Assembly (NCBI GenBank): GCA_019095985.1
Contig: CM032660.1
Coordinates: 24,254,864 to 24,318,863, forward strand
Length of the DNA stretch: 64,000 nt
Origin: Streblospio benedicti
Taxonomy: Eukaryota > Annelida > Polychaeta > Spionida > Spionidae
Direction: 5' to 3'
Shown: one piece after another, positions 37,270-47,670 of the stretch
How the letters are laid out: every line of letters starts with the position of its first letter
Numbering within the stretch: position 1 is the stretch's first letter
Notes under the pieces: generated by a model
The model's input: only the letters and a program-made list of their open reading frames with translations
Database searches by the model: none
What the model was told of the DNA's origin: nothing
Made by a program: the position numbers and the translations under genes

Positions 37270-37850
37270 TTTCAAACTTCTCTCGTGCGTTTTTTAGCAA
37301 GCATATTTCTACCAACGATAGATATAGCTGAAGATAGGTTTTACAAACCTAAGCATCAATGTGACTATATCAAGTGCCCCTGGTGGGACTCGAACTTATG
37401 ACCCCAAGGTTGAGAGACCAGAATGATACCTGCCATCATCCCAAGCAGATGTGAGAGAGAGAGAGAAGTTTGTAAATGTATCCACAAGCACTGGGAAACA
37501 CATATATGCAAAAGTACTAAAAATGCTAATAAAACCTTCCCAAAATTTAGTCGCGATGTTGGATTCGAACCCATGATCTCTGGGTTAAGATGATAACAGA
37601 CCAAGTATGTAAGCTGGGTGTTACAGAGACAACGGTTCAGCCATGTAACATTTTAACAGCTCAATGCTTGGAATGATGGTATCATTCTGGTATCACAGCC
37701 TTGGGGTCGTGAGTTCGTGTCCCACCAGGGCCACTTGATATAGTCAAATGCAAGCTTAGGGTGTTAAAACCTGTCTTCAGCTATATTTATCATTGGTAGA
37801 AATATGCTTGCTAAAAAAACGTGTGATATAGAGAAATTTGAAAACTTAAG
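37270..37850. mobile_element. Foldback element of tRNA-like family T, with nested tRNA-like middle
   Basis: The two arms (about 37270-37446 and 37668-37850) are inverted copies sharing TTTTTTAGCAAGCATATTTC, TATAGCTGAAGA, ACTATATCAAGTG, GGTGGGAC(T/A)CGAAC and CCAGAATGATACC. Each arm carries a tRNA B-box-like piece (GGGACTCGAAC in reverse). The spacer holds a second tRNA-like stretch, with a perfect GGGTTCGAATCC on the minus strand near 37569. AG repeats lie at 37447-37465. Confidence 0.7.
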
Positions 37851-39460
37851 TCATTGCTTCGGATACACCCCTTTAATCGCTTTATTGAATTTGATACATA
37901 GAAGAAAATCTCGGCTAAGCCCACACATGGGTTGAAAGATGGTCTCTGTGTGGAGATTCACAGTAATGTGCATATATGAAGGGAATGCAACATGTGTTAT
38001 CACCAAAGGGGCGGTATTTTGAAGAGTGGCTTATTCAGAGGGCCCTCTGTATGTGAAATGTCCACAGAAACCAACAAAGATAAGGTAGAAGTTTGATCCG
38101 ATATTTGTACACCTACGCTCTTGTAATGCTTCTGCTGCAACATTGCATGTAACATTGCACTCAATTGCACTGTTGCAATGGAAGTTTTAGCATAAGTTAT
38201 ACATGTTTGCACGCATTACTACATGCATACAATTTCATCTTATACATAGCCATATGCAGGGAGCACAGTATGCAATTCTCCTCAAATTCATAAAGTTCGT
38301 AAGTGTAAACTATACATCGTTTCAGTATCCATAAGTGAACTAGCGACTAGCGACGCCAGTTTCGATCTAGTCTTCTTTAGACTTGTTTTTTTTTGTGTGG
38401 TATAGCTGCCGGCTTATAAAACGTATAGAAACTTGGAGTCTACCAGCTGTACCCCTCATCATTTCCGAAAATCTGGATCAGGTGAGATACAGTAGTCAAT
38501 GGATTGATAAAAGGCGTCTATATTGCAGTCAGTAGCCTTGTTAAAATGAAGATGCTATTACGGCCGGCAATGCATCTTTGCGCTCGTCCAGGATTTATGG
38601 CTAGCTCATTAATGAATCTTGCTGCAGAAATAGGATGATCTTCTTGGATAAAAGAGATCGTGACGACTGGCGCTTCCACTTGACACGTAAATTAAACAGA
38701 TTATGGGTGAATGTCTTGGACTACAGCAACGCTATTTTCACTTTACTGGCAAACAAGATTTATGTGTGGGGATTCTAGTCCGTAATATGACTCACTACTC
38801 TCGATATGTAAACTATGTAATCGAAACTTAAAAAGAATATACTTGCACATTAATGATCACTCATCGACCCTAACATGCACATTTGTACACTATCGTGATA
38901 CATGCATATAACAGCTGATAATGCATGTTACAGCAGTAATGTGTTTTTATCATGATATTAGGGTTACCTAATGTGACCGTTACGTCTACTTTACCTCTGT
39001 GGCCTCCAGCAAGGTTAGGTGAGCTAAAGCCTATCATGATTTACATGCATCTTCACGTCCTAAAGGATAAAAATACCTGTCCGTTGCAATTTCAGTTAAC
39101 AGTTAATATGACAGTCCAGTTCCATTTCTGCAGAAGTGCATGTGTGGCATTGCAAGTCAGGTCACATGTCATTAAAAGAGGACTGGCTCAGTGATATGTA
39201 GGTGAGAGTCAGGTGATTTCAATGTCGAAAACATACCACTGGCAGCAACAGAAAATGAAAGTGGCACGTAAATAATCGTTATATCACAATGCATAGTAAT
39301 AACAGGAGTTCCGCTTACATACCATGTAAAGTCGCAGTCTGACAGTCACAAATATACGTGTGGCTGGACAAAATAATGGCCCTACTCTTTTAAGCATGTC
39401 TGTGGTGATACACTTTGAGACTAATAGTATAATAATACGATTGGGGGTTAGATGTTCACT

Positions 39461-39552
39461 TTATCACTGAGTGTGGATGCTGACCGAACAAGTGAGCACA
39501 GCGAGCGAGTTGTGTTAAACACCACACGATGAGAGATTTTGTCCGATCTCCC
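39461..39552. repeat. Short hairpin repeat, family H, copy 2
   Basis: TATCACTGAGTGTGG on the left, a central ACAAGTGAGCACAGCGAGCG, and an inverted CCACACGATGAGAGA on the right. The centre and arms match the copy at 62953-63052. Confidence 0.65.
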
Positions 39553-39962
39553 ACGCCACTCGTATATTTACCCTTTTCACCCAAGTTTATTTATTATTTT
39601 AGGCATTATACTTTCCAGCGTAATAAATGATTTTTTTACGCTCCACATCTCAGCCAATCAGAATCGAGTATGTTGAGCAAACGTGAGAGAATTAAGTATT
39701 CTATAACTACAATACCACGACTGATTTGGCTTCAATGTGGGGACTATCTGATCCCGCCGTTAAGAATCTAGCAGGGCGCAATAGAGATGCGTGCATTTGT
39801 CCGGTGACCTTATCATTTACAACACACGATACTGGGCAGCCCTATGCACATAATATCCATGGTAACGGGATGCCACAAGCTGCTGACGGTGTACTATTTC
39901 ACAGTGACCACACGGGTGTGAGTTGCTGCTGCTGCGTGTGTCAAGGCATTAGTCTGTGGTGA

Positions 39963-40038
39963 AATACACGCCTCAACAACACTGTATTGTGAAAAATGTG
40001 CTCTTTGTACACTATACAGGGTTGTTGAGGCGTGTATC
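39963..40038. repeat. Hairpin with ~27-base arms
   Basis: AATACACGCCTCAACAAC on the left is inverted at the right as GTTGTTGAGGCGTGTAT, with ACTGTAT/ATACAGG next to the loop. The loop is about 20 bases. Possibly a minimal MITE or a regulatory stem-loop. Confidence 0.75.
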
Positions 40039-43000
40039 TAAACACAGGCTAATATGATATATGTAAATGTACAGTAGAACACCGTTCGATATTGGTTGTA
40101 TTGGTTGTCTCGAATGTTCTCTTAACTCAAAGTTAATTTCATTGTCATCCGATGTCATTGTGAACATGTATCAGATGGTTACCGCTATTTTGGCTATCTT
40201 GAACATCTACTTTATCCCTACGGATTCAAGCCAATTTCTAATGTATTCTACAATCTGGTCTCAATGTGCCAATTGGTCTCAATAAATAGGTGGTTCGTTT
40301 AGGGGCACACTGGCCACTTCATGATGGATGATAGTCTGATTATTGTGGCCATTGTGTAGATGTGGCCATTTCATAGAAGTGGTCTGACACGGGGATTATA
40401 CTATGTTGTACTGCCGGCATCTAATAACAAACACATAATCTTACCACCCATAGGGGAAATCAGAAGCTCACTATACTCAATCTAAAACAGCAACAAGTTT
40501 AATAAACACTGTGTCATACAAAAGCCGTAACCTCTTCCATCAACGAGGTGTGCATGTTCTTTAGAAAGTACGCTACCCGCCCACTGAATGACTTCTGGCA
40601 AGGAACTCATAGGAGCACACTTTCGGAATTCTTTAGACGCTGCTTTTAAAAACGAGGTCCTCAATTTGAGTGATGAATTTGTACCTGTGTACCTGAACAA
40701 TTCCAATGTTTCAATTCAAGTTGGTAATTGCATGCACTAGTAGCATGTTGTGTTCTAAGGACGAAAAGCTACGTCAGTCCCATTTCACAGGGACATATTG
40801 GAGACAGGGATATATCTCCACCACTCTCTCGTTTGCTACGCAAAGCTGCTGACACCATTTCATAAATAGAACACCTCCCCAATTAGACTAGTCCCGCTTT
40901 GACCCCAATAGCAGTGTTGAGCAATAAACCCAATAGGTCCATCAATATTGTAATGATGATCCATACCCCACAACATCACCCATAGCAAACTAAAGATAGC
41001 ATAGTAAAGAAAGGAATGAACACAGACCACACAAGCCTTTCCTTCAGCCCCATGATTGAAAGGGTGAAAATACTTCAGATTTGAATAATGATGGCGGGTT
41101 TGACGGCTCGGCAAGATGAATAGCGGCCGGCGAGACGCGGGCTGTTTATAGACAGATTACAGGCTGCATTGTCTTAATGCTCTCACACGTGTGGGCGCAA
41201 TGTTTTATTCCCGTGGGCTTCCTTTTATTACAGCATGTAGCTGACTTCAGCATTTAAAAGAAATGTTTTACTGTGGAACCTCCAATAAAGACCATCTTTC
41301 AATTGTGACTACCCCTTTAATAAGGCAACTTCTGACAGTCCCAAACATTCATAAAACTAAAATTGTTTCTAATAGAGAGGCAATATTGTATACAGTTTTG
41401 TCAACTGCTGGTAATTGTATAGGGATGTGCGGACTTTTGCTTTCAGACTTTTAGACACTCAAAAAATTTCCATGTACCACAAGCAAATAATTGTTCCTAT
41501 TTGTGAGATGTCCTTGTGCTTATCCCAAACAGGGTAAAGAAAAGGCGTCCCTCATTACGAAATGTGCCTATTAGTGAGATGCCACTATTAGAGAGGTGTA
41601 CATGTGACAACGTTCTTCAGTATCAAAATGTTGTGTATTGAAGCGTACTCAGGAATGGTATAATCCAATTATGAATTATCATTTGCGAGCATCACTGGAA
41701 TAAAACATGGGACACATAAAAGTTTAAATTGATGTAGCATTAATATAATTTCCTCAAATGTTCTGTCTGCATGATGTCTGATAAAATGTAATTATTGCGA
41801 AGGGAAATTTCATTTCAAATTAAGTTACCTCAACGTCCTAAAGTGTTTTTTTTTTATTTTGTGGTAAGCTTACACAATTTGCAGATCATATCAAGACAGT
41901 CTAGCGAAACATGTAGACGATTTACTAGGTCTATATTCCACTGATGATGGAATTTTATTCTATTAAAATCATTCTAATGTGTGTGCATTTTATGATGGAG
42001 AAAAAAGAGAAGAGATAGAGAGATAGGGAAGAACGCTAAACATATAAGTCAAGCCACAATTTTTTAATCATTGTTTTATTCAAATAATTCAACTATAAAC
42101 CCGCCATTGCATATTTAAGCCAGGGTCAGAGTGTCTCTATTCTGCGCTACCGAATTGTGCTGGTGTAGTTGCTAATAGTTACAATGTAATGTCACAGGCG
42201 TGTTTGACAATCAATTCCCATTATCCACGTAGCTGGCCACTCTCACGTAAAATACAACTCCATTATAAGCTTTTGTCTTCACCACTGTCATGTCATGTCA
42301 TTACACTGTCATGTCATTTGAGTTACGGTATTATTACTGTCGCAGCTTTAATAAGGCGGCGGGAAATGGTTTCTTTATTTAGACCCCGCCTCCACACGCA
42401 TTTTAAGAAACCCGCCGCCATGTTTTTTTTCTTCTTGTAAAATGCATGTTAAGACGGGAGATATAAATAGAAATGTCATATTATTATGGAAGAAGTAGTT
42501 CCAGTACCTTAACGGAATGTATTTAACGAATAAAACATGTCTTCTAATATTTATGTTGCATTACCCCAAAACAGTAACAAAATGGTATTACTTAAGCGGC
42601 ATCCTGTTTGAAATACATTTTGCAAATTTAATTACGTTCTAATAACACGGCGCTGCTTTACTATATTCGTTTCCCATCACAGTGGAACATACATTGTAAG
42701 CATATTCAATACAAAGCAAGTGCCTTCGATTTGTTAGCTTTACTCATACTTCGATTACACATGTATACAACAAAATTATCTTTTTTAAATAAAACACAGA
42801 TTTTTTAAAGGGGTAAAATGTTGCGGCTCTGTTAGACAATGCCTATTCATAAGGAACATAACGTATTGCGACATTCATTCGCAGATACAAAGCCTAAACC
42901 CTTTAAAACAAACGTACACACCTATTCTGCGTACACAAACACACGGCAGTGAGCACAGATTGAAGGAGACAGGTGAGGAAATGGCGCGTCACGCGGACAG

Positions 43001-43840
43001 ACGCGTGCGGCTATAGAGTGTGTCAGCCCTGGACACACAGGCAACAGTCACCACACTCGCCACTAATACGCTCTGTCCCGAGATGCAAATAACCGGTCAC
43101 TTACAATGTGTGTGGAACGCTTATAACGGTGTTATTTTGTTAGTTCAAACATAGTTTGTTTGTGAAAAAATGAAATTGGATTCGGATGGCACATGGTGCG
43201 TCTCCATATTGCTTTGCTGTAAGACATTATTCGTCATTACACTTTTTGTTTCTTCATTTTGAGGCAATTTGAGCTGTCTTAGTGTAAAACATCGTCATGT
43301 CTCACGACTATATGCGCAGTATATAGGTATGAACAAGGACGTTAAGGCAGTGTGAGTGAGCAAGCTGTGAAAACCGACGATGAGTGTAAAAGTGTTGTGC
43401 ACATATATTTCAGTGAATTAAAGCATAACATCTAATCAGACAATCTATATTTTTAAGAATCCACATTGAAGCTTTCACAGAGAAAGCCTCCATTTATAAA
43501 GAAACCCCACCTCTATGAAGTCAGTTTAAGCCAGTCCCGTGAGCTGTCTTTATAGGCCGTATACTGATTCATAACCCATTGAGGGAAGTGACGCTTATAT
43601 TTTAATATCACCACGATGCATCATCAGCCCAGAAAATGAATTTCAATGAGCGTCTTCCCCGCTACATTTCACAGCTTGTTACCATGTAACACCAGCAGCT
43701 TACGCTGAAATTGGCTTTCACGCGGCTGCTCCGAGCTCCCAGATTACGAGCTCGCCACCCGACTGGGCTCGGCCCATTGACGATGCGGCGCCGGCGCGGC
43801 GGCTTAACGCATCACCCACCGACTGGCGAGGAGTGAGGGT

Positions 43841-44062
43841 GTATGTAAATGTATTTAAATGTGTGACTTTTAAAGTCTGCTTTCCATACGCCCGGTCGAA
43901 TTTACGCCAGGACATGGGTAGCATCCTTGTCACAGTATCTTTCTCAGCTACCGGGATTGTATATAACATATGCTTCCAGTAGCGCATGTGTGTGCTCATC
44001 ATTCACATTGACGTTTTAACGTGTAGGAACCATAGGACAGTGTGCTACTTGTAACATGTCTT
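43841..44062 (-). mobile_element. Decayed SINE of family S inside the left arm
   Basis: Reading leftward: GCACACTGTCCTATGGTTCC, CACGTTAAA, GTTGAGAAAG-like and ACATTTACATAC blocks in the order of 30746-31103. The tRNA head is missing. The 94-codon frame over it (43718-44002) is an accident shared by both arms. Confidence 0.6.
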
Positions 44063-44564
44063 AAGGGCGGTGGTAAGGCTTTTTTTTGTTTTGTAACACT
44101 GAATGTGTGCTTAGTGTAAGGTGTATGGGCGTGCTTCCATAAAGCAAATATTCGCACAGGCTAAGCTGCAACTAAGACCACCTCTATAGTTCTTCTCCAT
44201 TGAAATCTCCCAAGACAAGCTCACGGGTGATCATAATAGAGAAGCCCCACTGTATGTGACATTCACTTTGAGATGGTTATAACTGCTTAGTGTATAATAC
44301 ATTACAAAGTGTTGTTAAAGCCCCTACAACCCCCACCCGGCCACACCCATTGTGGGACATACCACACAAGAGTTCCCAAATTACAAGACAGAGGTCTTGC
44401 TGTGCAATGTAATGCTGAACTGAAATGAATACTAAAGATTGGAAATTTACAGAATCCTGGTCCTGTTAGAAACGCTATTAGTGAAATATGAGTACACCAG
44501 ACATCTGCGCCCCTGTGGTTTGGACCATGACCAGTGGCTGCTTTGGAGATACATCTTCAATTAA

Positions 44565-45138
44565 AGGTTATGCTGAGTTGTCAAACAAGTATGCTTGTAA
44601 AGAAGCATTATGATGTGTTCTGTGCATTCTGAAAGTGTCTTTCATTTAAACATCATATCAAAGTATGTAAAACAATTTAAATACCACGCAATAAGAGGCC
44701 AGTATATACTCAATACAACAAAACACGTGAATGCGAGAAATGTCAACAGAATGATTTTCGTCAGACGTAACTCGCACGGTGCACGTAAGAAGCTGCCTAT
44801 CTCTCCCTAGTCTCGAGCCACCAGACTCACACTACTGCGTTCGACTGACTGCGTTGATCACTTGAAACGGACTGGGTTGGCCGAGCCTAATCTCTCCCAT
44901 GTTAAATGAGACGTCTGTCGTTAGAAATGCACGGCACGTCTGGCGAAAATCATTCGATTATGCAATATCACGTGACTTTGTGTTTTATTTAACGAGACGG
45001 CATGGTATTTTTAAAGGTGGAAATAGTATTAAACGCGGAGAATGTGAATATTATTTTCATCACACTTGCAATGGATCAGGCATCGTCTATTGATACTGAA
45101 TTTTACAAAACAAATATGATTTTGACTGAGCAATATCT
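44565..45138. mobile_element. 574-base insertion between TTAA duplications
   Basis: The left arm reads CTTCAATTAA, then this segment, then TTAAGTTCATAT. The right arm has the same flanks with one TTAA (53429-53432) and nothing between. So this is an insertion at TTAA with duplication of the four bases. Its ends are imperfect inverted repeats (AGGTTATGCTGAGT and, reversed, AGATATTGCTCAGT). TTAA duplication is the mark of piggyBac and Kolobok transposons. It has no transposase, so it is a non-autonomous copy. Small frames at 44610 and 44899 have no recognisable product. Confidence 0.85.
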
Positions 45139-45432
45139 TTAAGTTCATATACGGTGCAGATTTTTCACACACTAAAGCCATAAATTCCACGAAATGCACC
45201 CCTCCCTTTTAGGAAAACCTGGATCTGCCGGTGCAAATGACCGGCCTACAGTAAAAAGAAGCCAGACGGCGGACACTCGTATTATAGAGGCGATGATGAC
45301 ACAGACATCTTCAGAGTGGTGCCACTTTGTCGGGACGCTGCATGCATATATGAAGTGCAGTCATTGTAGGCAAAATGCCAAAACCAGACGAGCCAATAAA
45401 GAGACAGGAAAAGCGGTGCACGAGGGCAGTTT

Positions 45433-45594
45433 ACAGTAGAACCTCCAATTAAAGCCACCTCTATAAGGAGAACACCGCTATAATAAGACCCTATCTTGCG
45501 GCCCCTAACCTTTATAAACAGACCACCTCCATTGTGGCTATTTTCAGCCTACCCTGGCCATTGGGTGGCTTATGATTGAAAGGTCCTACCGTGT
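45433..45594. mobile_element. Family G MITE in the left arm
   Basis: Ends ACAGTAGAACCTCCAATTA and, reversed, ACACGGTAGGACCTTTCAATC. The interior has GCCACCTCTATAAGGAG and ACAGACCACCTCC subrepeats. Also present at 52977-53138 in the right arm. Confidence 0.7.
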
Positions 45595-45706
45595 TTAGTT
45601 TTTTAGAATGTGACTGTAAAAAGAATTTAGTCTTACTGTGGTAATATTAGCGAATGAGTTGACGGGGGGTCATGAGTTAAATATAAAAAAAAACGTAAAA
45701 AAAGCT

Positions 45707-45881
45707 TTCAATTTTACTCTCACTGTTCTTGCAAGCAAGCTCCTACGACGGTATTGATAACCAGGTCGTGAGTTCGAGTCTCGTTAGGGGCACATGATAT
45801 AGTCTAATGGAAGCTGTGTCTTCAGTTATATCAATATCGTGATAGGAGCTTGCTTGCAAGAGCAGTGAGAGTAAAATTGAA
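45707..45881. mobile_element. tRNA-like MITE family T in the left arm
   Basis: Begins TTCAATTTTACTCTCACTG and ends with the inverted copy. 175 bases. Inner arms have GCAAGCAAGCTCCTACGAC. The middle has GTCGTGAGTTCGAGTCTCG, a B-box-like piece. Same element at 52687-52861. Confidence 0.8.
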
Positions 45882-45984
45882 TTCACAAGCAAACTTGGGG
45901 AAATATATATTTGTTATGCTATGTTTTTTAGATGTTCCAACTTGTTTAAACGGTGGATAGATCAACTATATTCGTAAAGATAAT

Positions 45985-46084
45985 NNNNNNNNNNNNNNNN
46001 NNNNNNNNNNNNNNNNNNNNNNNNNNNNNNNNNNNNNNNNNNNNNNNNNNNNNNNNNNNNNNNNNNNNNNNNNNNNNNNNNNNN
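45985..46084. other. Assembly gap (100 N)
   Basis: Exactly 100 N beside the inner edge of the left arm, so the size and join of the spacer are not secure. Confidence 0.99.
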
Positions 46085-47191
46085 CTTCGAAGACAGTATT
46101 TGGACATAACCATTACAATAGGAACTTAAACAAAGGAATAACTCAAGCACATCCCCATAAAAACACATATTAGTGTACGGTAACACTAGCAGAGCAGCTG
46201 CAAGGAGGTAGCATCCAGCAGACCTCAGCCCGTACCCCAAGCAGTATAACAGCCTCAAAACCCTAGAAAAGCTGTGCGCCTATAACGTTATGTTTTCCGT
46301 GACATGCCATTGATTCGACGCATCCTTGCCTGCATCCCCACTCGGTATAGTTTCCTGCCATCTTTTGCTATTTGGGCCACGGCCTGCGCAGTGTCCTCCT
46401 TTCTGCTCCACGTCGGCTTACATGCATACTTTTCTTGTATTAGTAATGACTGGTCAAGTGCCTATGGCCCTGGTCTGGTATCCCACACTGCTGTACGGAG
46501 ACGGCTGGTAGGTATTTCCGGTCGCCATTGAGCGGAAATCACAATAATCACCCAACATTTGTCGACATTGGCGTGGCTCTAATAATGCATGATTTGATTA
46601 TATGTTCACAATGGGTATAAGAATCTCATGGACGATGGAAATGGTTCAGCACATATTAAGAAGGTCGATGCATTAGCATAAACAGTTAGTATTGTCCAGC
46701 TTGTGTGGTTCAGACATGCATTTGTAGGCTCATGTGATTGACTTTCTGCTCTATTTTTTTTATATAAATCAGTATCTTCAGAATGTCTTTGAAATGGGCA
46801 ATAGAAGATTAAGTTATCTGGAAAAGAGTTGCATGCGCGTGTAGTAGAATAGCATTTCACGTTTTCATCCAAAAGCGCTAAACGTTTAAACCATTGTCGT
46901 GTAAAGAGCCTTGTTTTCAAACGCACACAGACTTGTCCATCTCATTGATCCATAGAAGGTTCAGAATGCAATACGATGATAGTGACGTGATACCGGTGCT
47001 GGGGTGCACCACTTAGCCGTTTATCTAATTAGGCTGGTTCTTCGCCAAAGAGCAGGGAAACTCAATTTAAGCAGACAAACAGAGGTTTGCTCTTTCTCAT
47101 TGTGGGGTAGACGCGAAAACAATGCAGTGGTGGAGGCGACGTGTGTCACCAATAAACCTGAGAGCTGAAAGTGAACTGTCCGGAGTGTGTA

Positions 47192-47371
47192 TACAGTACA
47201 ACCTCTAGCAGTACCACCAAGGAATCTGTATCTATGCGGTCTAAATAGGGAAATGATCTCAATATGTAGGTTCACCTTGGCCAATCTAAGAAGGTTTCTT
47301 AGCTGCAGAAACTCGTCTTTCATAGCAGCTGCATTGTTATAGAGGTGGCCTTGATTTGAGGTTCTATTGTA
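47192..47371. mobile_element. Family G MITE
   Basis: TACAGTACAACCTCTAGCAG at the left; the right end, reversed, reads TACAATAGAACCTCAAATCA and then GGCCACCTCTATAAC. About 180 bases, flanked by TA. Confidence 0.7.
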
Positions 47372-47512
47372 TTCGATGGGGAGTGTTTCTATTGTTTTTG
47401 TTTGACATATACTGTAGACGCTGTTACACTTGCTGCTACTAATAAAACGGACAGTTGAGTAGGTTTTACTTTGAGAAGATATGAAAAGAGTTATTTGAGT
47501 CATTAGGCTACA

Positions 47513-47670
47513 TAGAAGAACCTCAAATTTGGACCACCTCAATGAAAAGACCACCTCTGAAATAAGACAAATTTTGAGGTCCCACGCCTTCATATGGAAA
47601 CTAAGACCTCCCTACTGAGACCATTTGAGACCAGTACCCGTGGTGGTCTTAATAGACAGGTTTTACTTAA
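47513..47670. mobile_element. Family G MITE
   Basis: AGAACCTCAAATTTGGACCACC at the left, with the right end inverted as TAAAACCTGTCTATTAAGACC. The interior has AAAGACCACCTCTGAAATAAG and related units. Confidence 0.6.

Larger units (their letters stand above)
37851..41002. other. Gene-poor stretch left of the inverted duplication
   Basis: No exon I can support. It contains the family H hairpin (39461-39552), a hairpin with 27-base arms (39963-40038), and a CAGTAGAACACC start at about 40071. The minus frame at 40482-40706 has protein-like composition but no family match and no splice context. 39010-39180 has splice-like signals on both strands but no consistent frame. Confidence 0.3.
41003..45917 (+). 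repeat. Left arm of a large inverted duplication
   Basis: Three blocks match the right arm in inverted order: 41003-42022 with 55621-56622, 42868-44564 with 53429-55124, and 45139-45917 with 52646-53432. In stretches compared by eye identity is about 96-97%. Two blocks have no partner: 42023-42867 (different sequence in the right arm) and the insertion 44565-45138. Repeats inside it (SINE relic, family G and T MITEs) are shared, so they predate the duplication. The left-only block 42023-42867 has no recognised gene. The GC-rich part 43000-43100 (with ATGCAAAT) and 43720-43810 is well conserved between arms. Confidence 0.92.

Noticed and set aside
43718-44002. 94-codon frame conserved in both arms (also 53990-54274)
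   Set aside because: It overlaps a decayed SINE and GC-rich flank. Conservation is explained by the recent duplication, and there is no family match or splice context.
45194-45439. 81-codon frame shared with the right arm (53183-53377)
   Set aside because: The right-arm copy stops early, and the frame spans a GGCAGATCCAGG MITE end. No sign of selection on protein.
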